Assembly (NCBI GenBank): GCA_027013295.1
Contig: JALUXP010000117.1
Span: 1-33,785, forward strand
DNA length: 33,785 nt
Direction: 5' to 3'
Source of the DNA: Sulfurimonas sp.
Lineage (GTDB): Bacteria; Campylobacterota; Campylobacteria; Campylobacterales; Sulfurimonadaceae
Made by a program: the position numbers and the translations under genes. Positions 1 to 6,434 of the stretch are shown in pieces. Within the stretch, counting starts at the first letter, position 1; each line of letters starts with the position of its first letter. Below the pieces are notes generated by a model, which saw nothing but the letters and a program-made list of their open reading frames with translations, was not told the DNA's origin and did no database searches.

Positions 1-350
1 TTCTTAAATGTCATTTTAGAGAGTATCTCTTGTTGTATTGGTCTATTGGCTTGAAAGAACTCTACCTTTACATTATCCAGTACAAACTTTATCATATACT
101 CATCAGGAAAGAGTCCAGCCATTCTAAGTGCAGTTTCATGTTCATCTTTTATTTTCGTAGCTCCTAGAGTACTCATTTGAGAGATTATCACTCTATGGTT
201 GAGTTTTGAAGCGGAAACTATGTCTATATCTTCAGAAATACGGTGATTAAGATAATATGCGAGAGCTGTACCTCCAGTGAAGTACAGCTCATCGTTAAAT
301 ATTTCGTTGTTATAGATTTTTTGTAGTACTTGTTTTACATTAACAGTCAT
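1..350 (-). CDS. Nucleotidyltransferase, AbiEii/AbiGii toxin family (3' end cut by window edge)
   Basis: The frame is open from an ATG at 350 to the window edge (116 codons), so only the N-terminal part is present. It contains FTGGTALAYYLNHR followed by SEDIDI, the GG(S/T)-x-L ... HR-x-S-x-DxD signature of the DNA polymerase beta-type nucleotidyltransferase fold in the AbiEii toxin family (type IV toxin-antitoxin systems). Family members transfer nucleotides to RNA acceptors; here that role is inferred from the family only. The start overlaps the 3' end of the upstream HTH gene by 11 bp, so the two are probably translationally coupled, antitoxin first. The C-terminal half lies outside the window, so intactness cannot be judged. 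Confidence 0.82.
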   Translation of the reverse strand, partial: MTVNVKQVLQKIYNNEIFNDELYFTGGTALAYYLNHRISEDIDIVSASKLNHRVIISQMSTLGATKIKDEHETALRMAGLFPDEYMIKFVLDNVKVEFFQANRPIQQEILSKMTFK

Positions 351-789
351 TTATCATGCCTAAGATCTGTTTATATGTTTCGTTATGCTCATATCTACCA
401 CTAAGGGGAATATCCATACCATTGGTTGCTATATAGCCTTGTGCATACATTTTTTTATACTTCTCTTTAAGGACACTTTTGACAAGGTTTTTACCAAACT
501 GTTGGCATAGATTTTTTATGTCCTGTTGATTCAAGGTTGAGAGATAGTTTGAGATAATAGCATATACTTTTTGCTCACTTTTTTCATTGGTTTGCCAAAA
601 AAGATTACGAGAGTAGTGATGTGGGTCAAATATGATGACATCATTAAGGTCAACTGCACCAATTTTCTCTTTTGCATCACTGTATTCTAAAGACTCTAAA
701 AGATTATAGAGTCTATGTCTATTCTGTTTCCAATCTCTAAGTGTTCTGTCTGGTACATCTAAGAGTTTACTTATTTGTTGTTGAGTCAT
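340..789 (-). CDS. HTH-containing probable antitoxin partner of the AbiEii-like toxin
   Basis: A 149-residue protein. Residues 1-25 (TQQQISKLLDVPDRTLRDWK) read as a helix-turn-helix of the kind that picks a site by a terminal recognition helix; the rest is a charged alpha-helical domain I do not recognise. It sits directly upstream of, and overlaps by 11 bp, the AbiEii-like toxin gene, the usual place for the cognate antitoxin. It does not resemble the classical AbiEi winged-helix antitoxin in length or motifs, so it would be a different partner type. Upstream is a consensus promoter with a palindrome in its spacer, consistent with self-repression. A GG-containing Shine-Dalgarno (AAGG) lies about 10 nt before the ATG. 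The antitoxin role is inference from position and the HTH. Confidence 0.68.
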   Translation of the reverse strand: MTQQQISKLLDVPDRTLRDWKQNRHRLYNLLESLEYSDAKEKIGAVDLNDVIIFDPHHYSRNLFWQTNEKSEQKVYAIISNYLSTLNQQDIKNLCQQFGKNLVKSVLKEKYKKMYAQGYIATNGMDIPLSGRYEHNETYKQILGMINDC

Positions 790-814
790 TACATTACCTT
801 ATTGTAGTAAATGT

Positions 815-843
815 ATTATAGGCGATAATCGCCTGAATGTCAA
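815..843 (-). promoter_or_regulatory. Consensus sigma70 promoter with palindromic operator for the AbiEii-type TA operon
   Basis: Read on the minus strand, TTGACA (843-838) and TATAAT (820-815) are separated by exactly 17 bp, a full match to the sigma70 consensus. The spacer contains the perfect inverted repeat AGGCGAT-T-ATCGCCT (834-820), which reaches the first base of the -10 box. A repressor bound there would block polymerase. The gene begins about 26 bp further on (ATG at 789). Campylobacterota promoters usually lack a good -35 box, so this one stands out. Binding by the product of 340-789 is inferred. Confidence 0.75.
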
Positions 844-1044
844 TATTATATATTTGAATCAGTCCTTGGAGGACTTATTGGATTAATCTCATCTTTCTTA
901 ATTTAGCCTATAAACAAGGGCTTTAAGGTTTGGAAATTTAAAGTTTTACTACATTTTTGATACCTAAATCATGATCAAAAGAGCATGTTAAAAATCAAAG
1001 AGATTTTACGACTAAAATGTGAAGCTAAACTATCCAACAGAAAG
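844..1044. other. Gene-free stretch between the TA promoter and an IS relic
   Basis: No reading frame with coding character is visible on either strand. The only structure seen is a short hairpin, AGTCCT-TGG-AGGACT, at 861-875, without a following T-run. The stretch lies between two probable mobile modules and is most likely decayed DNA. Confidence 0.4.
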
Positions 1045-1345
1045 TATACTACCCTATAAAATTCAAACAACAATTTTTAAATTTTTATTCTAAATAAGCT
1101 AAAATAAGAAAAGAAAAAGAGAGGGTAATATTATGAGTAGAAAGAGAACAGTTTATACAGCAGCATTAAAATCAAGTGTGGAGTACAGATATCACATATA
1201 TCAAGATAGCTGGTGGGATGGTTTATCTTGTTATGTATTTGAAAAGCTCGGTATTATTTTCGCAAAAAGCATAACCCAAAGGGTGTATGTTTTTCATAGC
1301 ACTATCCATACTTTTACGCAGCTTCTAGCCCAAACTCAACTTTAA
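1045..1345 (+). mobile_element. Relic of the left end of an insertion sequence (IS3-like), with truncated transposase ORF 1133-1345
   Basis: An ATG at 1133, preceded by a good ribosome binding site (GAGAGGG), starts MSRKRTVYTAALKS, which resembles the beginning of IS3-family OrfA transposases (basic N-terminus, then YTA-x-FK-type motif). After about 14-17 residues the similarity stops; the remaining 50 residues look like out-of-frame sequence, and the frame runs 32 bp into the 3' end of the convergent antitoxin gene. About 70 bp upstream, 1045-1060 reads TATACTACCCTATAAA, similar to IS3-type terminal repeats and nearly identical to a sequence at 15238-15253. I read this as the left inverted repeat plus the first codons of orfA, the rest having been lost. 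The family assignment is tentative. Confidence 0.42.
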
Positions 1346-1682
1346 AATGAGTCGCTTTAACCTCTGGTACAAGAGCATTGTTTTGCTTATGCAATTCTAC
1401 TATGCCATATCGTTCCAGTGTTTTGAGTGTACGAGATAGATTTGACTTTGCTCTACCTGTCAATTCTTCTAGCTCTTTGAGTGATTTAGGGTTGTTATCA
1501 AGTATCACTTGAAGTAAGTTCTGATTCTCATTGGAGAGTATCTGAGCCATAGACTTGACAGACTCAAACCAAACCTTAGGTTCATCTTTCTTTGGCTTGT
1601 AGATACCCTTAGCTATCGCTATAGTTCGTTCTTTGTATTGTTGCATTGACATAATGCCAACTCTTATCGTTTTCATTTTCAT
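1314..1682 (-). CDS. TumA-like HTH antitoxin / MarR-type DNA-binding protein
   Basis: A 122-residue protein with a winged-helix domain at about 45-110: SLKELEELTGRAKSNLSRTLKTL is a typical helix-turn-helix, followed by a wing containing ERYGIVEL. It matches the small MarR/HVO_A0114-type DNA-binding proteins found beside DUF6516 (TumE-type) toxins. Its start overlaps the stop of the toxin gene in the arrangement TAATG, so translation is probably coupled. An internal ATG at residue 13 (MQQYKERT) is a possible alternative start. It probably represses its own operon. The order is toxin first, antitoxin second. Function is inferred from family and context. Confidence 0.7.
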   Translation of the reverse strand: MKMKTIRVGIMSMQQYKERTIAIAKGIYKPKKDEPKVWFESVKSMAQILSNENQNLLQVILDNNPKSLKELEELTGRAKSNLSRTLKTLERYGIVELHKQNNALVPEVKATHFKVEFGLEAA

Positions 1683-1969
1683 TAGTTATTCTCCATGTAG
1701 TATTGCGTACTTTTCCAGAAGTCTTCGAGTAGCTGTGACGCAGATTCAAACTCATAAGCGACTATATCCATCTGTTTGTGAATATGGTCATATGATTCTT
1801 TTCTTGCTCCATACTTCTTGGATGATTTAAAGCTATGCGCATTGTCATAACCTATGACTCTTTGGTTGCTTTTGTCATGCAAGGTCAAAGAGTATCTGAT
1901 ACCATGAGGTATAGATGAACTCTTTTCTACTTGATAAGCCTCAAACTTAACCCAGTATCCGTTATCCAT
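1682..1969 (-). CDS. TumE-like toxin (DUF6516 family)
   Basis: A 95-residue protein. Features of the DUF6516/TumE family are visible: a HGIRYSLTLHD strand pair, the VIGYDNAHSF motif (Y/R-x-DNA), a later KESYDHIHKQM segment with the H-x-H pair, and the C-terminal F...QLLEDFW helix. Family members are toxins with a suspected RNase-like activity; that is not proven by this sequence. The ATG at 1969 is preceded by GGAGAAG at good spacing, and an in-frame stop lies seven codons upstream, so the start is secure. It overlaps the antitoxin gene by one base. No strong promoter is seen; the DNA immediately upstream is decayed. Confidence 0.7.
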   Translation of the reverse strand: MDNGYWVKFEAYQVEKSSSIPHGIRYSLTLHDKSNQRVIGYDNAHSFKSSKKYGARKESYDHIHKQMDIVAYEFESASQLLEDFWKSTQYYMENN

Positions 1970-2081
1970 AGGGAATACTTCTCCATGTAGTTAAGTAGGT
2001 TTTCTAAATCATCCACTTGCTTCCTTTGTAATCATCTAATGATAACATAATTCTTTTAACTTCTTATAAACTCTCATTTTA

Positions 2082-2440
2082 TTACCTACCCTGTACTAGA
2101 TAAGTAACCACATAATAGTTGATAACTGAACCAAACAACACCTCTATAGCCCTCTTGATAGTTTTACCACTCTGTATAGTGAGTTCTCCAAATATCTGAG
2201 CAGATGTATCATTTAGTAACCTATCTTTGATTTTCTAAGTGTAGTTTATTTGTAGAGATGATAGTTACTATCTTATTTACCTTAGCTGGTTTTAAATCTT
2301 CAATATAAGATTTATGAGTGGTGTAATCCTCTCTAAAATAATCAAACCCTAAAAGAGCATTTATATGTATATGCTTTACCACTACCTGCACCCGCACTTA
2401 TGGCGAAACTTTTTTGTATTGTAAATTTATTTAGATTCAT
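2082..2440 (-). pseudogene. Frameshifted remnant of a UvrD/Rep-type helicase
   Basis: An ATG at 2440 inside the end of the ATPase gene opens MNLNKFTIQKSFAISAGAGS, continuing GKAYTYKC: the N-terminal Walker A of a superfamily I (UvrD/RecB-like) helicase, with Thr after GK changed to Ala. The frame then breaks. In a second frame the sequence continues LLGFDYFREDYTTHKSYIED and then LKPAKVNKIVTIISTNK, which corresponds to the region up to motif Ia (normally ITYTNKAA). A stop and a further frame change follow, and a third open stretch ends at 2082. At least two frameshifts and several stops make this non-functional. The gene was probably co-transcribed with the upstream ATPase. Identity of the last third (2082-2235) is unclear. 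Confidence 0.6.
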
Positions 2441-3704
2441 TTTCTTGCCCTTTTTGAAATATAAACTGTTCTAAACTCTCTATTTCAATATCGTTTTCAA
2501 TTTTGGTTTCATCATAAGTAATTACATAGTGTTTGCACTTGCTTTGAACATCTAAAAACCTAAACGCATCTATCTCTCTTTTTCTAGTCTTTTCATCACT
2601 CATATCATAAGAAACTTGATAGAGATAATCTTTGCATTTAAAATCTATCTCTTTAGAATCTTTGAGATATGTAAGCTCATTACAACTTTGATTTAAAATG
2701 TTAAAGACCATATTTTCAAGTCTATTTCCAAAATTTTTAGAGTTTGATGAGGCTATTTGTAAGAAGCCATTATCTAAAGTATAGATTTTTTTACTTGATT
2801 TTATTCTCTCTTTTTGTTTATTATGAAACTTATCCATCCGTTTTAGTAAAAATACATCTTCAAAATAGTTAATATACTCTTTTATGGTCTTATCACTCAT
2901 ACTAAATGTCTTGGAGAGTGTTGTGTAGTTTAGAACCCCTGTTATACTGTTGAGAAGATAAAAAAAGAGTCGCTCTAGTATCTCACTATTTCGTATAGAG
3001 TATCTTGGGATTATGTCTTGGTAGATAATATTTTTTGCATACGCTATTAAAATTTCTTTTTTTACTAGTTCATCTTTAACTTCGAAAACTTCATAAAAAC
3101 CACCCCACTCAAGATATTCATCTTTTGCTCTTGCTATGTCGATTCTATTTTTTACTCTGTTAAGCTCATCACTATAATCAATCTTTTTATAGTCTAAAAA
3201 TTCAGTAAAGTTAAAAGTGTTGAGATGGATATTAAGACTTCTACCACTTAAAAGTGTATTTAGCTCATTGGAGAGCATAGAGGAGTTTGAACCTGTGATA
3301 ATGTACTTTATATCACTGCTCTCATATTTGCTTTTTATATAGACTTGCCAGTTCTCAAAGTATTGTATCTCATCAAACAAACAGTAAACTTTCCCTTTTG
3401 GATTCATCAACTTTAGATACTCTTCATAAATGGTATCTAAAAAATCTGGATTATGCTTATGCTCTAAAAATAGAGGATTTTCAAGATTTATAAAAAATAT
3501 ATTTTTCGCTTCGATTCCACTCTCTATGAGATAATTTATAGCCTGTTTAGCTAAAGTACTTTTACCACATCTTCTAATACCTGTAATAGTTATGACTTGC
3601 CTTAGAGGAAGATATGAGATGAGCTTAGATAAAGCCTCTCTTTTTACACTTTCATATAGCTTCTTGCCCCAGTGTATGTTTTGTTCAATAAGTATATTTT
3701 TCAT
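2427..3704 (-). CDS. AAA ATPase with DUF4143 / nuclease-like C-terminus
   Basis: A 425-residue protein of the AAA_14-DUF4143 family. Walker A is GIRRCGKST at about 43-51, Walker B is YCLFDEIQYF at about 107-116, and the sensor-like segment is YIITGSNSSML. A winged-helix region near 260-290 (TLSKTFSMSDKTIKEYINYF) is followed by the C-terminal PD-(D/E)xK-like domain with GNRLENMVF and KEIDFKC...YQVSY. The family is widespread and its role is unknown; membership of defence or TA-like modules has been suggested. The start ATG at 3704 overlaps the stop of a small upstream frame (CGATGA), and its 3' end overlaps the start of the helicase remnant. It looks full length and intact amid decayed neighbours. 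Confidence 0.85.
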   Translation of the reverse strand: MKNILIEQNIHWGKKLYESVKREALSKLISYLPLRQVITITGIRRCGKSTLAKQAINYLIESGIEAKNIFFINLENPLFLEHKHNPDFLDTIYEEYLKLMNPKGKVYCLFDEIQYFENWQVYIKSKYESSDIKYIITGSNSSMLSNELNTLLSGRSLNIHLNTFNFTEFLDYKKIDYSDELNRVKNRIDIARAKDEYLEWGGFYEVFEVKDELVKKEILIAYAKNIIYQDIIPRYSIRNSEILERLFFYLLNSITGVLNYTTLSKTFSMSDKTIKEYINYFEDVFLLKRMDKFHNKQKERIKSSKKIYTLDNGFLQIASSNSKNFGNRLENMVFNILNQSCNELTYLKDSKEIDFKCKDYLYQVSYDMSDEKTRKREIDAFRFLDVQSKCKHYVITYDETKIENDIEIESLEQFIFQKGQENESK

Positions 3705-3985
3705 CGTAGTACCTTATTATCTATTATATTAGGAAGTATATTACCGTATTTATTATTAATATTTGATAATATAGTATTGAAATCATCTTCTTGAAGCATA
3801 TCAGTGCCTTTATCAATTAATTTCTCAGTTTTTCTTTTCTTACAAAGCATCTTTTTCAAGTTGGAGAAAGTATATTTTCATCATTTAAGTGCCTCTCCAT
3901 TTTCCCCATAAGCCTATCAACTCTACCTACTCTCTATATGCTGATCCAAAATGATATGCAACAAGCACTAAAAAGCATTCCTGAT
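3701..3985 (-). pseudogene. Decayed reading frame upstream of the ATPase, with a surviving 49-codon ORF (3701-3850)
   Basis: On the minus strand an ATG at 3850 opens 49 codons beginning MLCKKRKTEKLIDKG and ending at a TGA that overlaps the ATPase start. Upstream, other frames read LLHIILDQHIESR and then RVGRVDRLMGKMERHLND, each cut by stops, as if one gene had suffered frameshifts. I do not recognise the product. The 49-codon frame may be a genuine small gene coupled to the ATPase or simply the tail of the pseudogene; its ribosome binding site is weak. Confidence 0.35.
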
Positions 3986-4022
3986 TAATAAATAAACTAA
4001 ATATAAATCTATAGGGCATCTT

Positions 4023-4028
4023 TTATGA
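4023..4028 (+). promoter_or_regulatory. Possible -10 box for nasA
   Basis: TATGAT, followed by AAAATAAG, lies about 35 bp upstream of the nasA start in an AT-rich tract, the usual look of Campylobacterota promoters that lack a -35 box. No NtcA/NtrC-type or other nitrogen-control operator could be recognised. Confidence 0.3.
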
Positions 4029-4062
4029 TAAAATAAGTAAAAGAAAATGAAAAAGAGTTATT

Positions 4063-6351
4063 ATGATAAAAAAATTAAAAGATTTTCTAGGTTTTGATAT
4101 ACAAGAGAAAAAATATAAACTTTCTCACGACCCAATGTTTGGGATGATAAGTGATGAGAAAAAGCCAGACAAATGGGTACAGTCCGCTTGTGGATACTGT
4201 GGGGTAGGGTGTGGTCTCTACATCGGTGTCAAAGATGGCAAAGCTCTTTATACCAAAGGTGACCCAAAGCACTTTGTCAATAAGGGGACGCTCTGTCCAA
4301 AAGGTTTAAGTGAACATCAGTCCATCAACTCAAAAAACAGAGTGACAAATCCACTCATAAAAGTAGATGGAGTGCATCAAGATGCCTCATGGGATGAAGC
4401 CTATAAAAAAGTGAGTTCAGAGTTTAAACGCATAGCTAAAGAGCATGGTCAAAAAGCTGTTGGTGTTATCTCCTCGGGACAGCTTTTGACAGAGGAGTTT
4501 TACACGCTTGGTAAGTTTGTTCAGCTTGGTCTTGGTACAAACAACTATGATGGTAACACAACGCTTTGTATGGCTTCTGCTGTATCGGGCTATAAGCAGT
4601 CGCTAGGAAGTGATGGACCTGTTAGCTCTTACGAGGACTTTGAAAAAGCAAATACCATTTTTCTCATAGGGGCAAATATAGCAGACAACCATCCCATTCT
4701 TACGCTGCATATCGCCAAAAACAAAAACAAACCTCGCATCATTGTCATTGACCCTCGTGCATCAAAGACTTCTCAGATGGCAGATATTTTTGTACCCATC
4801 AAACCTCGTACAGATTTGGCACTGTTTAATGGACTTGCATATATCGTTATGGAACAAGGTTGGGAAGATGAAGGCTACATCACTGCTAACACAAACGGTT
4901 ATAAAGAGCTAAAAAAACATCTTCAAAACTATCCACCTCAAGAGGTAGCAAACATTACTGGCATCGATGTAAAGATGCTTTATGAACTAGCACGCCAGTT
5001 TGTCTCTCAAGATGCAGTGCTAAGTGCTTGGACTATGGGTGTAAACCAATCTTTTATGGGGACAGATACAGTTAGTGCTATCATCAACTTACATCTTCTT
5101 ACTGGACATATAGGGCGAGAGGGTACTGGACCTTTTTCTATCACTGGGCAGTGTAATGCTATGGGAACAAGAGAGAGTGGATTTACCTCTTCGCTCCCAG
5201 GGTATAGAAACTTTGGTGACCCACTCGTTGCAAAAGAGTATGCCCAGTTAGTCAATGTACCACAAGATATCATCCCAACTGAGCGTGGGCATAAATATGC
5301 AGAGATTGTTGAGGCAATAGATAAAGGGGAGATAAAAGCACTCTGGATAGTCGCAACAAATCCACTTGTTTCTTTTGTTAATCAGGATAAATTGCGTAAA
5401 ATATTTAAAAAACTAGATCTGCTTGTGGTTCAAGATGCTTTCTATAGTGATACTGCTCGTATGGCGGATGTGGTTTTTTCAGCTGCTACTTGGGGTGAAA
5501 AAGAGGGGACCTACACAAACTCTGAAAGAAGGTGTAATAGAGCTAACAAAGCGGTAGAACCTATTGGAGATACAAAAAGTGACTTTGACATAATTGTGGA
5601 TTTTTCAAAGTATTTTTACGGAGTACATGAGCTTTTATTTAAAGAGTGGGGAAAGCCTATAGATGCTTTTAATGAGTTTAAGAAAATTACGAAAGATCAA
5701 CTTTGTGATTATTCAGGTATAACCTATGAATTACTCGAAGAAAATGGTGGGATACAGTGGCCTTGCAATGAGCAGAGACCACTAGGAACAAAGCGACTCT
5801 ACTCTCCAGATATCGCTTTTAGAACTAAAGATCAAAAAGCAAAACTTTTGTGTTTAGATTGGTATCCGATGGCAGAACCTCAAAATGCAGATTTTCCACT
5901 CATCTTAAATACAGGGCGAACAGTGGAGCAGTGGCACACCCGCACTAAAACAGCTGACATAGGGATACTCAATGACTTAGCCCCAGAAGCGTGGGTTGAC
6001 ATCAACCCAAATGATGCAAAAATTTTAGAAGTTAAAAGTGGAGATAGGATAGCACTCTCATCCAAAAGAGGTAGGATAGAAGATGTCGTTGTACGAGTAA
6101 CGGGTAGTGTTGCCCCATCAAATGTGTTTGTACCATTTCATTTCAATACACAGCTCATCAACACTTTAACTAACGATAGTTTCTGTCCAAAATCGGGTGA
6201 GCCAAACTTCAAGCAAACTGCTATACAACTTCATTCTAAGGCAAAACCAGATGGTTTAGAGTTTCAAGAACAAGTGGTGAGTGGTGAGATAGAGCATATC
6301 AAAACAGTTTTTGAAGGTGTAAAGCTTCACGAGCTATCCAAAGTTGTATAA
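4063..6351 (+). CDS. nasA: Assimilatory nitrate reductase, catalytic subunit (NarB/NasA type)
   Basis: A 762-residue molybdopterin oxidoreductase that reduces nitrate to nitrite in the cytoplasm. The N-terminus carries the [4Fe-4S] motif with Cys43, Cys46, Cys50 and Cys78 (CGYCGVGC ... LCPKG). Cys169 in TTLCMASAVSGYKQ, followed by GSDGP, is the expected Mo-ligating cysteine of the nitrate reductase group rather than a selenocysteine or serine. A C-terminal molydopterin-dinucleotide binding domain (about 610-720) includes NTGRTVEQWHTRTK. There is no twin-arginine signal peptide, so it is not periplasmic NapA, and no C-terminal [2Fe-2S] or flavin domain, so electrons probably come from ferredoxin or flavodoxin. 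The ferredoxin-type nitrite reductase follows 83 bp downstream. A formate dehydrogenase is the main alternative but fits the Cys169 region less well. Confidence 0.87.
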   Translation: MIKKLKDFLGFDIQEKKYKLSHDPMFGMISDEKKPDKWVQSACGYCGVGCGLYIGVKDGKALYTKGDPKHFVNKGTLCPKGLSEHQSINSKNRVTNPLIKVDGVHQDASWDEAYKKVSSEFKRIAKEHGQKAVGVISSGQLLTEEFYTLGKFVQLGLGTNNYDGNTTLCMASAVSGYKQSLGSDGPVSSYEDFEKANTIFLIGANIADNHPILTLHIAKNKNKPRIIVIDPRASKTSQMADIFVPIKPRTDLALFNGLAYIVMEQGWEDEGYITANTNGYKELKKHLQNYPPQEVANITGIDVKMLYELARQFVSQDAVLSAWTMGVNQSFMGTDTVSAIINLHLLTGHIGREGTGPFSITGQCNAMGTRESGFTSSLPGYRNFGDPLVAKEYAQLVNVPQDIIPTERGHKYAEIVEAIDKGEIKALWIVATNPLVSFVNQDKLRKIFKKLDLLVVQDAFYSDTARMADVVFSAATWGEKEGTYTNSERRCNRANKAVEPIGDTKSDFDIIVDFSKYFYGVHELLFKEWGKPIDAFNEFKKITKDQLCDYSGITYELLEENGGIQWPCNEQRPLGTKRLYSPDIAFRTKDQKAKLLCLDWYPMAEPQNADFPLILNTGRTVEQWHTRTKTADIGILNDLAPEAWVDINPNDAKILEVKSGDRIALSSKRGRIEDVVVRVTGSVAPSNVFVPFHFNTQLINTLTNDSFCPKSGEPNFKQTAIQLHSKAKPDGLEFQEQVVSGEIEHIKTVFEGVKLHELSKVV

Positions 6352-6392
6352 AAATTATCCAAATTTAAATAAATTTATGCCTAAAAAATAGC

Positions 6393-6398
6393 TATAAT
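6393..6398 (+). promoter_or_regulatory. Putative -10 box for nirA
   Basis: TATAAT in the 83-bp gap between nasA and nirA, 37 bp before the nirA start, with no clear -35 box. nirA may therefore have its own promoter as well as reading through from nasA. Confidence 0.4.
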
Positions 6399-6434
6399 AA
6401 TAAAAACTATGCAATAGAAAGTAAAAATGGACAG

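Noticed and set aside
861-875. Terminator hairpin AGTCCT-TGG-AGGACT
   Set aside because: Short stem, no T-run on either side, and no gene ends nearby that would need it.
1633-1830. Plus-strand frame of 65 codons overlapping the TumE/TumA-like genes
   Set aside because: It is antisense across the junction of two genes with clear family features and good start signals.
4000-4021. Third copy of the IS-end sequence (reverse strand GCCCTATA)
   Set aside because: Only 8-9 bases match the sequences at 1045 and 15238, which is within chance expectation in AT-rich DNA.
4087-4272. Minus-strand open frame of 61 codons inside nasA
   Set aside because: It is antisense to the conserved cysteine motif region of nasA and has no ribosome binding site or family features.
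4063-6351. Periplasmic NapA or a formate dehydrogenase
   Set aside because: No twin-arginine signal peptide and no nap genes nearby; the Mo-ligand region with CMASAV and DGP fits assimilatory nitrate reductase better, and the nitrite reductase neighbour supports it.
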